From contig NZ_JADQDQ010000022.1 of the NCBI RefSeq assembly GCF_015694725.1, positions 1 through 33,310 on the forward strand: 33,310 bases of DNA, read 5' to 3'. The position numbers were made by a program, and so were the translations under genes. The stretch is from Hymenobacter jeongseonensis. Its GTDB lineage: Bacteria > Bacteroidota > Bacteroidia > Cytophagales > Hymenobacteraceae. Shown one piece after another: positions 15,233 to 23,669 of the stretch (the first letter of the stretch is position 1; each line of letters starts with the position of its first letter). The notes under the pieces were generated by a model. That model did not search any database, was not told where the DNA came from, and saw only the letters and a program-made list of their open reading frames with translations.

Positions 15233-15684
15233 TACAGCGCCCGAAAAGATATGGGCATCGTCAACGTCACCCACACGGGCTGGCCGCCGATTTTGCCGGG
15301 GTTCCACCAAGGCATTAGGCGCACCAGGCGCAGCGCTTCTTCATCGAGGCCAGCCCCGAGGCCGCGCACCACCCGCGGGTTATGCAGCCGGCCTTCGGGG
15401 TCGACGGTGAACGTGAGGTAAACCTTACCCGACAGGCTTCGGTCGAGGGCAGCCGTTGGGTAATTGAGCCGGCTGGCCAGAAACGTTAGCAGGGCCCTAT
15501 CGCCGCCGGGGAAAGTCGGCATTTCATCGGCGGTGAAGTACACGAGGGGCGCCGTGGGGCCGGGGCGGACCACTCCCCCAGGTTCGGGCACCGGCACTGT
15601 GGAGGCAACTGCAGCCGTTTGCGCGCTGGCGCGTTCAACCATTGCCGTTAGTAGTACGCCGGCTGAAACAAGGTATCGGAGCAT
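15232..15684 (-). CDS. secreted TonB C-terminal-domain protein
   Basis: The protein (150 aa) ends in a TonB C-terminal domain: LNYPTAALDRSLSGKVYLTF, TVDPEGRLHNPRVVRGLGAG, LDEEALRLVRLMPWWNPGK and VTLTMPISF are the typical strand-helix-strand elements. The domain normally contacts TonB boxes of outer-membrane receptors. Unlike classical TonB, the N-terminus (MLRYLVSAGVLLTAMVERASA|Q) looks like a cleavable signal peptide, and the Pro-rich linker is short (VPVPEPGGVVRPGPTAP), too short to span the periplasm. The mature protein may therefore be periplasmic and not an energy transducer. A TonB receptor gene lies about 3 kb away, but a link is unproven. The last stop base lies inside a repeat element. 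Confidence 0.85.
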   Translation of the reverse strand: MLRYLVSAGVLLTAMVERASAQTAAVASTVPVPEPGGVVRPGPTAPLVYFTADEMPTFPGGDRALLTFLASRLNYPTAALDRSLSGKVYLTFTVDPEGRLHNPRVVRGLGAGLDEEALRLVRLMPWWNPGKIGGQPVWVTLTMPISFRAL

Positions 15685-15713
15685 GCGCCTGGGAGGGATA
15701 AAATTCTACGGCA

Positions 15714-15721
15714 CAAATCTA
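15714..15721 (-). promoter_or_regulatory. candidate -7 element of the TonB-domain gene
   Basis: On the minus strand this reads TAGATTTG, a perfect match to TAnnTTTG, 29 nt upstream of the ATG at 15684. No clear -33 box is visible. Confidence 0.45.
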
Positions 15722-15889
15722 ACGGCCGCCCGTAAGCGCCGGGACTCCTTAGAATTACCCTTGCGTTGTGCTTGTGTTGGCCACCAGTTCAGCACCGAGC
15801 TGGTGGCGCCGAAGATATCCTTTCAGGCTCAAAGGCAGTACAACAAGCACGCCCGTTTTACTCGTCTTTCCTTCCTACTTCCCATTGCC

Positions 15890-16192
15890 ATGTCCAGCAC
15901 TCCCGGCCCCCATGCCCAGCGCCCGCCCCAGCTTTCTGAACACGACCTACGCCAAGCCCTCACCGAATTAGACACCAAAATCCAGACCCTGCACAACCGC
16001 GTCCACGCCACCGCCGCGGGGTCGCCCAACACGTACCAGGCCCACGCCGAGGCCTTGGAAGCCAAGCGTGCGCGCCTGGCCGAACAACTTGCGCAGTTCC
16101 CTACGCCCGCCGACGGCTCGGAGCCGAGCGTGTGGGCGCAGGTCCGGCAAGGAATTGAGCATTTGAGGGAGGATTTGCGAAAATTGCTGTAG
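15890..16192 (+). CDS. small coiled-coil hypothetical protein
   Basis: This 100-residue hydrophilic protein has a disordered start (MSSTPGPHAQRPPQLSEHDL) followed by helical heptad-like sequence (LTELDTKIQTLHNRVHATAA; HAEALEAKRARLAEQLAQF) and a C-terminal helix (VWAQVRQGIEHLREDLRKLL). This is consistent with a short antiparallel coiled coil. The frame is open far upstream over the TonB-domain gene, so I place the start at the ATG at 15890, where composition becomes protein-like. There is no membrane segment or cysteine. I do not recognise a family. Confidence 0.7.
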   Translation: MSSTPGPHAQRPPQLSEHDLRQALTELDTKIQTLHNRVHATAAGSPNTYQAHAEALEAKRARLAEQLAQFPTPADGSEPSVWAQVRQGIEHLREDLRKLL

Positions 16193-16325
16193 CGCTTTTT
16201 TCTGCCTAATAAAGCCGTAACCCCCTGACTACTGTCTGCGTTTCAGTGGTGCAGGCCGAAGAAGAAAGACGGCTCGCCCCAACCTCGCTTTCCGCCTTTA
16301 TTTTATTTCTTCAGCCATTATCACC

Positions 16326-16583
16326 ATGAAAAAGCTGCTTCTCCTCCTGCTATTCCCCTTCCTGGCTTCCTCGGCCAGCTTCGCTCAAGACCCCAGCAAA
16401 AAGCGCTTGAAAGCCAAGCACCATTACGTGCACGCTTCCGAATCCTCGAAAGGCCGCACGTCAAAGGCGCGTTTCAGACCCGAGAACAACGTTCGCCCAA
16501 CCCTCGACCTGAACCCCAAACGGCTGGAAAAATTCAAAACCGCCAAAGCCCCGAAGCCCTACACGTGGTCTAAAGGATACTAA
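16326..16583 (+). CDS. small secreted basic protein
   Basis: This 85-residue protein has a clear signal peptide (MKKLLLLLLFPFLASSASFA|Q, cleavage near residue 20/21). The mature part is about 64 residues and strongly basic (many Lys, Arg, His), with motifs KKRLKAKHHYVHA, RFRPENNVRPTLDLNPKRLE and PKPYTWSKGY. It has no cysteines. A periplasmic or exported nucleic-acid- or polysaccharide-binding role would fit the charge, but nothing in the sequence proves it. It converges with paaN and shares a bidirectional terminator with it. Confidence 0.75.
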   Translation: MKKLLLLLLFPFLASSASFAQDPSKKRLKAKHHYVHASESSKGRTSKARFRPENNVRPTLDLNPKRLEKFKTAKAPKPYTWSKGY

Positions 16584-16623
16584 AAAAGGGCCGCTGCTTC
16601 TCTGGAAGCAGCGGCCCTTTTTT
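16582..16623. terminator. bidirectional intrinsic terminator
   Basis: A stem of about 13 GC-rich base pairs with loop TCTG is flanked by A6 on the left and T6 on the right. It sits exactly between the convergent stops of the basic secreted protein (16583) and paaN (16643), so it can serve both strands. Confidence 0.95.
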
Positions 16624-16642
16624 CGTTTACTGTTTCCGGGCC

Positions 16643-18298
16643 TTAAGCGGGCTCGCGGAAGCCCACCCAGGTGAAGCGCTTGATAACGAACTCCGGATTG
16701 GTGAAGCTAGCGTTGCCGGCGGGGTTGCCCCCGGTCACGTGGAAGTCGGAAAAACCCGCGTTCTGGTTCACGTAGATGCCACCGGTGAGGTTGAAGCTGA
16801 CGGGCGTGCCGGCCAGGCTCATCTCGTCCATAATCTGCTCCTTGATGGCCGTGTCGGTGGTGTACGCGCCGCAGGAAATAGCACCGTGCTCGCGGGCCAG
16901 TTGGGCCGCCAGCCGAATGCTCTCCTGGGTATCCTTGGTTTTGATGACCAGCATGATGGGACCAAAAAGCTCCTGGCTGTACTGCTCTACGCGGCTGGCG
17001 TCTACCTCGAAAATGCTGGGGGAACAGGTGCGGGCATTTTTGAACGTTGCATTATCCACGGTGCTGTGGGCCAGAATGCTGCGGCCGCCGTCGAAGGACA
17101 GCTGCTTCACTCGCTCGTGAGTGGCGGGGTTCTGAATGGCGCCCAGCACGTGCGCGCCGGCTTTGGGGTTGGTGGCCAGGCCCGTTACGGCAGCCGACAG
17201 CTTTTGCACCACTTCCTCGTAGGGCACTTGCGTGTCGCCCACCTTCACGCCCGTAGCGGGAATGAAGAAGTTCTGAGGCGCCGTGCACATCTGCCCCGAA
17301 TAGAGACTCACGGAGAAAGCCAGGTTCTGGGCCACTTTGTCGAGGTCGTTGCAGCTGTCGATGATGATGCTGTTGACGCCGGTTTTCTCGGTGAATACCG
17401 TTTTGCCTTTCAGGCTCTCCACGTACTCGCCAAACTGCGAGCCGCCGGTGTAGTCAATCAGCTTGATGGCGGGGTCTTCGGCCAGCTCTTTGGTGATGAG
17501 GTGGTCGTCGGCGTCCACGCCCAGCTGGCAGATGTTGGGGTTCAGGCCGTGCTCTTTCAGTACTTTTTGCACCTCGGCCACCACAATGGCGATGGGCAGT
17601 ACCGCCTTGGGATGGGGCTTGATGATGGTGGGGTTGCCGGTCACGAGCGAGGCAAACATGCCGGGCACCGTGTTCCAGGTTGGGAAGGTGGAGCAACCGA
17701 TGACGAGGGCCAGGCCCTTGGGCACGGCGCGCCAGGTTTTGTGCAGGCTGATGCTGTACTTGCCCATGGGCTTCTCCCAGCGGGTTTCTTCGGGGAAGCG
17801 GGTTTGCTCCTCGTAGCCGGCCGCGATGGCCTCCAGAGCGCGGTCGGCGGCGTGGGGGCCGCTGGCCTGAAACGACATCATGTAGGCCTGCCCCGTGGTG
17901 TGCATGGTGGCGTAGGCGATTTCAAAGAAGCGGCTCTTCATGCCTTCCAGGGCCTCGGTGAGCAGGGCCGCGCGCAGGGCCGGCTTCACCTTGCGCCACT
18001 CCGCAAACGTCTCTTGGGCGTTGGCAACGAGCGTGGCGGGCGAGTAGAACGGGTATTTGATGTCGAGCGAAACCTGCTCGTAGGGCGACTCTTCCTGGCC
18101 GGCCCAGCCTTCGGGCTCGCCCTGCTGCAACTCGGCAAAATGCTGGCCGCGCATGGCGGCGAACTTCTCGCGGCCTTGGGCATCGGCGTCGGCCCCGTAA
18201 ATGTCGGGCGACGGGTTTTCGGGGAAAGCGGCGAAGAAGGTGCGCCCGTGCAGGGCCTGCACAGCGGCGTCGAGGGTAGCTTGGTGCTTGGCAATCAT
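16643..18298 (-). CDS. paaN: PaaN-type aldehyde dehydrogenase (phenylacetate degradation)
   Basis: This 551-residue NAD(P)-dependent aldehyde dehydrogenase superfamily member matches the PaaN form in length and sequence (long N-terminal extension, IKPHPKAVLPIA, LIDYTGGSQFGEYVE). PaaN-like proteins act in aerobic phenylacetate breakdown, where ring-opened CoA aldehyde intermediates are oxidised. Visible residues are N209 in STFPTWN, K227 in KPHP (cofactor binding), E304 in VFTEKTGVNS (general base) and C338 in SGQMCTAPQN (catalytic thiol). It is cytoplasmic, with no signal. No other paa gene is present in the window, so its pathway context cannot be confirmed; other ALDH substrates remain possible. 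The start at 18298 gives MIAKHQATLDAAVQAL, the normal PaaN beginning. A bidirectional terminator follows. Confidence 0.9.
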   Translation of the reverse strand: MIAKHQATLDAAVQALHGRTFFAAFPENPSPDIYGADADAQGREKFAAMRGQHFAELQQGEPEGWAGQEESPYEQVSLDIKYPFYSPATLVANAQETFAEWRKVKPALRAALLTEALEGMKSRFFEIAYATMHTTGQAYMMSFQASGPHAADRALEAIAAGYEEQTRFPEETRWEKPMGKYSISLHKTWRAVPKGLALVIGCSTFPTWNTVPGMFASLVTGNPTIIKPHPKAVLPIAIVVAEVQKVLKEHGLNPNICQLGVDADDHLITKELAEDPAIKLIDYTGGSQFGEYVESLKGKTVFTEKTGVNSIIIDSCNDLDKVAQNLAFSVSLYSGQMCTAPQNFFIPATGVKVGDTQVPYEEVVQKLSAAVTGLATNPKAGAHVLGAIQNPATHERVKQLSFDGGRSILAHSTVDNATFKNARTCSPSIFEVDASRVEQYSQELFGPIMLVIKTKDTQESIRLAAQLAREHGAISCGAYTTDTAIKEQIMDEMSLAGTPVSFNLTGGIYVNQNAGFSDFHVTGGNPAGNASFTNPEFVIKRFTWVGFREPA

Positions 18299-18577
18299 CG
18301 TGGGTGGGAAGTAATCAGAAAGATGACGGTTGAACGGCCCAATTGCCGCACCGCAAGTTACAGCCCGCCGCCTAACTCGGCCGCCAAGCAGCCCAACAAG
18401 CGTGCTTCAAACCGGTCGCTTTGCAGTGTTTAGCCGGGCCCAAAAACTCTTTTAGCCAGTGATTTCCCTTGTTCCGCGACTTTTAATAATACTCCATCGC
18501 ACCGAACGCGTAAAAACCCCGTAGATGGTTACCTTTACTACTGCTGAATATTCGTTACAACGCGCTATTTCTACTTG

Positions 18578-21415
18578 ATGGGAAACATGTTACGTTCCTT
18601 ATTATTGCTCGTCCTACTGGCCCTGGGTTGGTCTGCGGCTGCGGCGGCTGGCCCGCCCACCGTGCCCGGCCGTTTTGCCCTGAAGCTGAAGCCGGGCCAG
18701 CAGCCGGCAGCCTTGGAAATGGCGTTGCGCACGCTGGCCGCCCGCGAGGTCCGGCAGAAATTCCCCCGCACCTTGCCGCCCAACATCGAGAAGCCCGGCA
18801 GTGTCGACCTGCGCGGGATTTACCAGTTTCAGGTGCCCACCACCGTGTCCCTGGAGCGCATCCGCACGGTGCTGCTGGCCACCGGCGCGGTCGAGTACGT
18901 GGAGCCGCTTTACATCCGCTACCCGCAATACCAGCCCAACGACCCGCTGGCCGATTCCACCTTGACCAGCCTGTCGAAGAGCCAGTATTATCTGAAACAA
19001 ATCAAGGCCTACCGGGCCTGGGACATCACCCGCGGCGACAGCTCCATTGTCATTGGCATCACCGACGGCGGGGTTCGCATGACCCACCAAGACTTGCGCC
19101 AACAGATTAAGCGCAACTACGCCGACCCCATCAATGGCATCGACGACGACGGCGACGGCTACGTGGACAATTTCAACGGTTGGGATTTGGCCAACAATGA
19201 CAACGACCCGGGCTATGATATTAAAATCATTCACGGCTCGTTGGTAGCAGGCGTGTCTTCGGCCCACACCGACAACGGCGTGGGCATTGCGGGCACGGGC
19301 AACAAGTGCCGGTTTCTGCCCCTTAATATTTACCCGAACACCGCCAACGGAAATTTTGCCGGCATTGAGGCCGTCGTGTACGCCGCCGACCACAACTGCA
19401 AGGTCATTAACATGAGCTGGGGCTCGCCGGGCGGGTTTTCCCAGCTCGAACAGGACGCCATGACCTACGCCGCCGTGAACCGCGACGCCGTGCTCGTGGC
19501 GGCCGCCGGCAATACCAATGCCGACCTGATGTTTTACCCGGCTTCCTACGAACATGTGCTGTCGGTATCGGGCGTGAACAGCACCGACCAGAAAAGCCCC
19601 AATGCTACCTTCAGCCACCGGGTTGATTTGGTGGCGCCGGGCATCAGCATTCTCACCACCCAAGGCTACCACGCAAAGTCAGGTGGCGGGCAGGCCGAAG
19701 CGGACTACATTGCCGTGGGAGGCACCTCGTTTGCTGCGCCGTTGGTAGCCGGGGCAGCGGCATTGGTTCGTTGGAAATTCCCGCTCTTATCGGCCTCGCA
19801 GGTTGCGGCCCAGCTGCGCCAAACGACGGATAAAATCGATACCCTGCCTGCCAATGCCGCTTGGGTGAACCGCATGGGCACGGGCCGGCTCAACGTATTC
19901 CGGGCCCTGACCGAGCCCAGTCAGGAAGCCCGGGTAATGGCGAGCACTTTTGTCCCCGCTCGCGCCGTGTACCTCCCCGGCGACACCATTCGCCTGAGCG
20001 TGGCCGTGCAAAACTTGCTGCAGCCCATCGCCGGCCTCACCGTGACGCTTTCCTCGCTCTCGCCCCACATTACGGTCCGTCAGGGCACGTTTGTGGCGGG
20101 CGACATGGCTTCCCTGGCTCAGTCGAACAACGCCAGAAACCCCTTCCGGGTGGCGGTGGCCAGCAGCGGCATCCCGCTCAATACCACGGCCATCCTGCGG
20201 TATCACCTCACGGGCAGCGACGGCTACGAGTCCGAACAATTCGTGGAAATTGTGCTGAACCCCGACTACGTGGTGCTCGATGCCAACGACCTGAAAGTAA
20301 CCCTGACCAGCCGCGGCAACCTGGCCTTCGATGACTTATTCGGCACCATTGGCACCGGCGTAACGTACCGGGGCAGCGGCAATATTCTCAGCGAAGGCGG
20401 CTTGATATTGGCTACGAGCTCCACCCGCGTGTCCGACCGCCTGCGCACCCGGTACGGCGATACGCGCCAGTCGTTTTTCAACAGCGCCCAGGTCGTGCGC
20501 CTGCAGCCCGGCCCGCGCGCTGACCAGGAGGCCCGCGCCATGTTTCAGGACACTATTCCGGCGGCCGGCGGCCTTACCCGCAGCGTTGGGGTTGCCGTAC
20601 GCCAGCGGGCTTACGCCTGGTCTTCGCCCGGCCGGCGCGATTTTGTAGTGCTTGAATACACGCTCAAGAACCTCACGGCCGATACGCTGAAGCCGCTGTA
20701 TGCGGGCTTGTTTATGGACTGGGACGTGCCCACGCAGGATGGCTCCGCCCGAAATGCCGCCGCCTGGGACGACACCCGCACCATGGGCTATTGCTACGCA
20801 CTAGGCCAACAGAATACGCCTTCGCTGCCCGCTATTTACGCGGGGGTACAGTTTCTGCGGGGCGGTTCGCCCACGGCGTACTCGATAGACAACAACGCCC
20901 CCCTCGGGTCGGCTGTGAGCTTGGCAGATGGCTTCTCTCCCGCTGATAAGTTCATGACCCTCAGCAGTGGTACTTCCCAAAGCAATGTGGGCCTACCCGA
21001 TGGCACCGATGTCTCGCAGGTGATTGGCACCCGGATAGCGACGCTGGCCCCGGGCGACTCGACGATAGTGGCGTTTGCCATGCTCTCGGCTCCTACCCTG
21101 TTGCAGCTGCAGGATGCGGCCGAATCGGCAACCATTGCCTATGCCACTACATTGCTTCCGACTCGCCCAAGCGCACGCGCCGTGGATTTTACCCTGTACC
21201 CCAACCCGACCAACGGGCCGCTTCAGGTAGAGCTACCCAAGAACTTTGGCGCGGCCAAGGTGCAGGTACTGGACATGACGGGCCGGTTAATAAAGAGTTT
21301 CCCGGTGGCGGGTACGCAATTCGAAACCAGTTTGGTTGGGCTGGAGCCAGGCCTGTACATGGTGCGTGCCATCGGGGCCACCCGGGTGGTGACCCGTTCA
21401 GTGTTACTGCGCTAA
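18578..21415 (+). CDS. secreted S8 (subtilisin) family serine peptidase with T9SS sorting domain
   Basis: This exported subtilase (945 aa) has a signal peptide (residues 4-25, LLLLVLLALGW then SAAAAAG), a propeptide-like region to about 145, and an S8 catalytic domain at about 147-440. The triad is D163 (IGITDGGV), H219 (IIHGSLVAG) and S384 (GGTSFAAPLVAG), with oxyanion N312 in AAAGN. An acidic DDDGDGYVDN loop (189-198) may bind calcium. A long beta-rich region follows (440-870), then a type A T9SS sorting domain (FTLYPNPTNGPLQVELPK ... VLDMTGRLIKS ... LEPGLYMVRA), so it is a predicted T9SS cargo. A TTG at 18575, ATG at 18578 and ATG at 18587 are all possible starts; I use the first ATG. The substrate is unknown. 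Confidence 0.93.
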   Translation: MGNMLRSLLLLVLLALGWSAAAAAGPPTVPGRFALKLKPGQQPAALEMALRTLAAREVRQKFPRTLPPNIEKPGSVDLRGIYQFQVPTTVSLERIRTVLLATGAVEYVEPLYIRYPQYQPNDPLADSTLTSLSKSQYYLKQIKAYRAWDITRGDSSIVIGITDGGVRMTHQDLRQQIKRNYADPINGIDDDGDGYVDNFNGWDLANNDNDPGYDIKIIHGSLVAGVSSAHTDNGVGIAGTGNKCRFLPLNIYPNTANGNFAGIEAVVYAADHNCKVINMSWGSPGGFSQLEQDAMTYAAVNRDAVLVAAAGNTNADLMFYPASYEHVLSVSGVNSTDQKSPNATFSHRVDLVAPGISILTTQGYHAKSGGGQAEADYIAVGGTSFAAPLVAGAAALVRWKFPLLSASQVAAQLRQTTDKIDTLPANAAWVNRMGTGRLNVFRALTEPSQEARVMASTFVPARAVYLPGDTIRLSVAVQNLLQPIAGLTVTLSSLSPHITVRQGTFVAGDMASLAQSNNARNPFRVAVASSGIPLNTTAILRYHLTGSDGYESEQFVEIVLNPDYVVLDANDLKVTLTSRGNLAFDDLFGTIGTGVTYRGSGNILSEGGLILATSSTRVSDRLRTRYGDTRQSFFNSAQVVRLQPGPRADQEARAMFQDTIPAAGGLTRSVGVAVRQRAYAWSSPGRRDFVVLEYTLKNLTADTLKPLYAGLFMDWDVPTQDGSARNAAAWDDTRTMGYCYALGQQNTPSLPAIYAGVQFLRGGSPTAYSIDNNAPLGSAVSLADGFSPADKFMTLSSGTSQSNVGLPDGTDVSQVIGTRIATLAPGDSTIVAFAMLSAPTLLQLQDAAESATIAYATTLLPTRPSARAVDFTLYPNPTNGPLQVELPKNFGAAKVQVLDMTGRLIKSFPVAGTQFETSLVGLEPGLYMVRAIGATRVVTRSVLLR

Positions 21416-21437
21416 CATCATACTAATGAGCGTATTG

Positions 21438-21463
21438 GAATGCCGCTAAATGGCATTCTTCTT
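21438..21463 (+). terminator. terminator of the S8 peptidase gene
   Basis: Stem GAATGCC/GGCATTC (21438-21444 with 21452-21458) is followed by TTCTTT, 22 bp after the peptidase stop codon. It is a short but plausible terminator. Confidence 0.6.
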
Positions 21464-21510
21464 TGTTCAAGTTCGGGCGTTGGTGGCTAACGACAAGGAG
21501 GAAATAAAGG

Positions 21511-21556
21511 AAAACAGCCCGGGTTTGCTCCATGGTGCGGTAGCAAACCCGGGCTG
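21511..21556 (-). terminator. intrinsic terminator of the umuDC operon
   Basis: A perfect 15-bp stem (21515-21529 with 21542-21556), read on the minus strand, is followed by TTTT and a pyrimidine-rich tract. It lies 70 bp past the umuC stop codon. Confidence 0.85.
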
Positions 21557-21626
21557 CTTGCTTTACTTCGCAGGCAACCGGGAAGCTGGGCATTTCGGCG
21601 CCCATGCCTACAACCAGTTTGAAATC

Positions 21627-22958
21627 TCAGTGCAGCTGCCACAGTTCGCCCCAGCCCGTGGTGTACAACGGCGAACGGTGCGCCGAACGCCCCGCCCAAA
21701 CGGGTGCCTTATGCTGGCCATCCAACTCTTTGTGAGTTCCGGTAGCTGCCAAGTGGACGAACTGACGGCCAAAACGCGCATTTAGTTTGTCTACGGTCTT
21801 CATTAGTTGCTGGCTGCGCTGCTGGTCGGCCGCCGAACCGGAGAACAAACCCAACTGAACCTGGCCGACTGGTTCTACTCCGCTCAGCAGTACCCCGGCC
21901 CGGTGGTAGGCCATGCCTTCGCGCCGCAACTGTTGCAGCCCGCGCAGGGCCGCCTGCGTGAGGGTGCCCGTATCGTTGGAGCCTGTGGGCAGGCTGATAA
22001 CGGCGTGGTAAGTCTTAGGGCCCGCAAGGGCGGCGTATCTGTCCGTGCCCAGAATTACGGTCACCAAGTGCGCGGCCAAGCCGTGGCGGCGCAGTTTTTC
22101 GGCGGCTTTGGCCGCGAAGGTGGCCACGGCCTCATTCAGCACCACCGCATCGTACTGCGGGCGGCCAAAGGAGCGAGTGCACGTGACACTGTGGCGGCCA
22201 GCAGTACTGGGAGCGGAATGTTCCTTTTCGTCCCACTGGGCGGGGTTCCACTCCAGGCAGGGCTGGCCGTGGAGCTCGCGCCAGAGCCGCTGCCCCACCA
22301 CGCCGCCCATGTGGCGGCGCAGCCAGTGCTCCGGCATGGCGGCCAGGTCGGCCCCGGTGCCAATGCCCAGTTCGTTCAGCTTGCGGCCGTAGCGACGGCC
22401 CACCCCCCAAATGGTGTCCACTGGCACGTGCGCCAGGGCATTTTTCCACTGCGCTTCGGTGTGGAAGGCCAAAACACCTTCGGTTCCCAGTTTGCGGGCC
22501 AGGCGGTTGGCCAGTTTGGCCAGGGTTTTGGTGGGCGCCATGCCCACGCAGGTTGGAATGCCGGTGTCGCGGGCCACCGTCCGCTGCACCCGTTGGCCGT
22601 AGGCCAGCAGGTCGGGCGCCAGCAGACTCATGCCGCTGAAATCCAAAAAGGCTTCGTCGATGGAATACACTTCCACGCCCGCGGTGAATCGGCTCAGCAC
22701 CTGCATGACGCGCCGGCTCATGTCGCCGTAGAGGGCATAATTCGACGAAAAAACCCGTACTTGGTGCTGCTCCAAGAGCGGGCGCACCAAGTGGTACGGC
22801 TCCCCCATTTTCAGGCCCAAATCTTTGGCCTCTTGCGACCTGGCAATCAGGCAGCCGTCGTTATTCGACAATACCACCACGGGCTTACCTTCCAGATTTG
22901 GCGCAAATACCCGCTCACAGGACACGTAGAAATTATTGCAATCAACCAGGGCGTACAT
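21627..22958 (-). CDS. umuC: UmuC-type Y-family DNA polymerase (Pol V catalytic subunit)
   Basis: This translesion DNA polymerase (443 aa) copies damaged DNA in the SOS response. It begins MYALVDCNNFYVSCERVF, where the first Asp (D6) and the Y-family steric-gate region are expected. The second catalytic motif is YSIDEAFLDFSG with the acidic pair D-E. Other family blocks are VVVLSNNDGCLIARSQEAK, ALYGDMSRRVM, GMAPTKTLAKLANRLAR (HhH region) and the little-finger domain after about residue 240. A UmuC-specific tail follows. The frame is open six codons upstream, but the UmuC family starts at this ATG. It lies 26 bp after umuD, so one operon is likely, with umuD first. In the usual model UmuD must be cleaved before UmuC acts. 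Confidence 0.95.
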   Translation of the reverse strand: MYALVDCNNFYVSCERVFAPNLEGKPVVVLSNNDGCLIARSQEAKDLGLKMGEPYHLVRPLLEQHQVRVFSSNYALYGDMSRRVMQVLSRFTAGVEVYSIDEAFLDFSGMSLLAPDLLAYGQRVQRTVARDTGIPTCVGMAPTKTLAKLANRLARKLGTEGVLAFHTEAQWKNALAHVPVDTIWGVGRRYGRKLNELGIGTGADLAAMPEHWLRRHMGGVVGQRLWRELHGQPCLEWNPAQWDEKEHSAPSTAGRHSVTCTRSFGRPQYDAVVLNEAVATFAAKAAEKLRRHGLAAHLVTVILGTDRYAALAGPKTYHAVISLPTGSNDTGTLTQAALRGLQQLRREGMAYHRAGVLLSGVEPVGQVQLGLFSGSAADQQRSQQLMKTVDKLNARFGRQFVHLAATGTHKELDGQHKAPVWAGRSAHRSPLYTTGWGELWQLH

Positions 22959-22984
22959 CGTGAGGAAAGAACACAAAACAGGTA

Positions 22985-23440
22985 TTACAATTTCGCTATC
23001 TGGTGGTTACCCAGCGCATGAATGACGTGCGTCACCACTCCCCACACCAGCAAGCCCACTTCGCGGTCTACCGCCACGGGGGCATAGCGAGCATTTTCGG
23101 CTACCAGCCAGCGCTGCCCACCCCGCAGTTGCAAGCGCTTGATGGTGTGCTCGCCCTCTACCACCGCCACCACAATACTGCCTTCACGGGGCGCGAGGGC
23201 GCGGTCTACGGCTACTAAATCGCCGGGATGAATGCCGGCCCCAATCATGGAGTCGCCACTCACACGGGCCAGAAAAGTGGAAGCCGGGTGCCGGAATAAG
23301 TGCTTGGTGAGGTCGAGCGGGGCATCGAGGTGGTCGTCGGCCGGCGAAGGGAAGCCCGCCGGGATGGGGCAACCGAAAAGGGGCAGTTCACGGGTGGGGA
23401 ACTGAGCGGCCGGAATAAAATCCTGAAGGGATGCAAGCAT
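22985..23440 (-). CDS. umuD: UmuD-type S24 peptidase, Pol V accessory subunit
   Basis: This LexA/UmuD-like self-cleaving protein (151 aa) has a cleavage site in IPAGFPSPADD, predicted between A28 and G29, equivalent to the Cys-Gly bond of E. coli UmuD. The Ser-Lys dyad is S64 in RVSGDSMIGAGI and K101 in EHTIKRL. Cleavage, stimulated by RecA filaments, gives the active form that joins UmuC. There is no N-terminal DNA-binding domain, which separates it from LexA. It is the first gene of the umuDC operon on the minus strand, and its upstream region holds a strong palindrome (23481-23503) that is a candidate repressor site. Length and motifs are complete. Confidence 0.95.
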   Translation of the reverse strand: MLASLQDFIPAAQFPTRELPLFGCPIPAGFPSPADDHLDAPLDLTKHLFRHPASTFLARVSGDSMIGAGIHPGDLVAVDRALAPREGSIVVAVVEGEHTIKRLQLRGGQRWLVAENARYAPVAVDREVGLLVWGVVTHVIHALGNHQIAKL

Positions 23441-23480
23441 AAGTGCCCAACTGCGTCTATGATGACGAGTTGGGGCTGCT

Positions 23481-23503
23481 ATTTACTAATTTATTTAGTA
23501 AAT
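23481..23503. promoter_or_regulatory. palindrome ATTTACTAA-N5-TTAGTAAAT, candidate umuDC operator
   Basis: This is a perfect 9-bp inverted repeat about 40-60 bp upstream of the umuD start. ACTAA/TTAGT half-sites recur in the second palindrome of the same divergent region. A damage-responsive repressor is the natural guess, but no LexA site is established for this organism. Confidence 0.5.
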
Positions 23504-23613
23504 TGTTTTCCTATACCCTTAGAATCCGCATTGTCGTGGTTCGCGTATGTTAGTAAGCTCCACAAGATAGTGATGTTGGATTAGAACAATCGAACCGATT
23601 CTCTCCAAAAAAG

Positions 23614-23643
23614 ACTAAAAAATTTATTTCCAATCTTTTTAGT
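23614..23643. promoter_or_regulatory. second palindrome ACTAAAAA ... TTTTTAGT
   Basis: A perfect 8-bp inverted repeat (23614-23621 and 23636-23643) ends 16 bp before the -7 box of the 82-aa gene, so it would overlap its -33 region. It shares the ACTAA/TTAGT half-site with the palindrome at 23481-23503 but with wider spacing. Confidence 0.4.
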
Positions 23644-23658
23644 TTGTCGTAAATTTTG

Positions 23659-23666
23659 TAACTTTG
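23659..23666 (+). promoter_or_regulatory. candidate -7 element of the 82-aa gene
   Basis: TAACTTTG is a perfect match to TAnnTTTG. It ends only 3 nt before the ATG at 23670, so a leaderless or nearly leaderless transcript is predicted. Confidence 0.5.
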
Positions 23667-23669
23667 GTT

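Noticed and set aside
16739..18433. 564-residue open frame on the plus strand opposite paaN
   Set aside because: Gly/His/Val-rich shadow of the paaN gene, which has all aldehyde dehydrogenase motifs in order on the minus strand.
21807..23021. 404-residue open frame opposite umuC
   Set aside because: It has no family motif and spans the umuC-umuD junction; it is a GC-rich antisense artefact.
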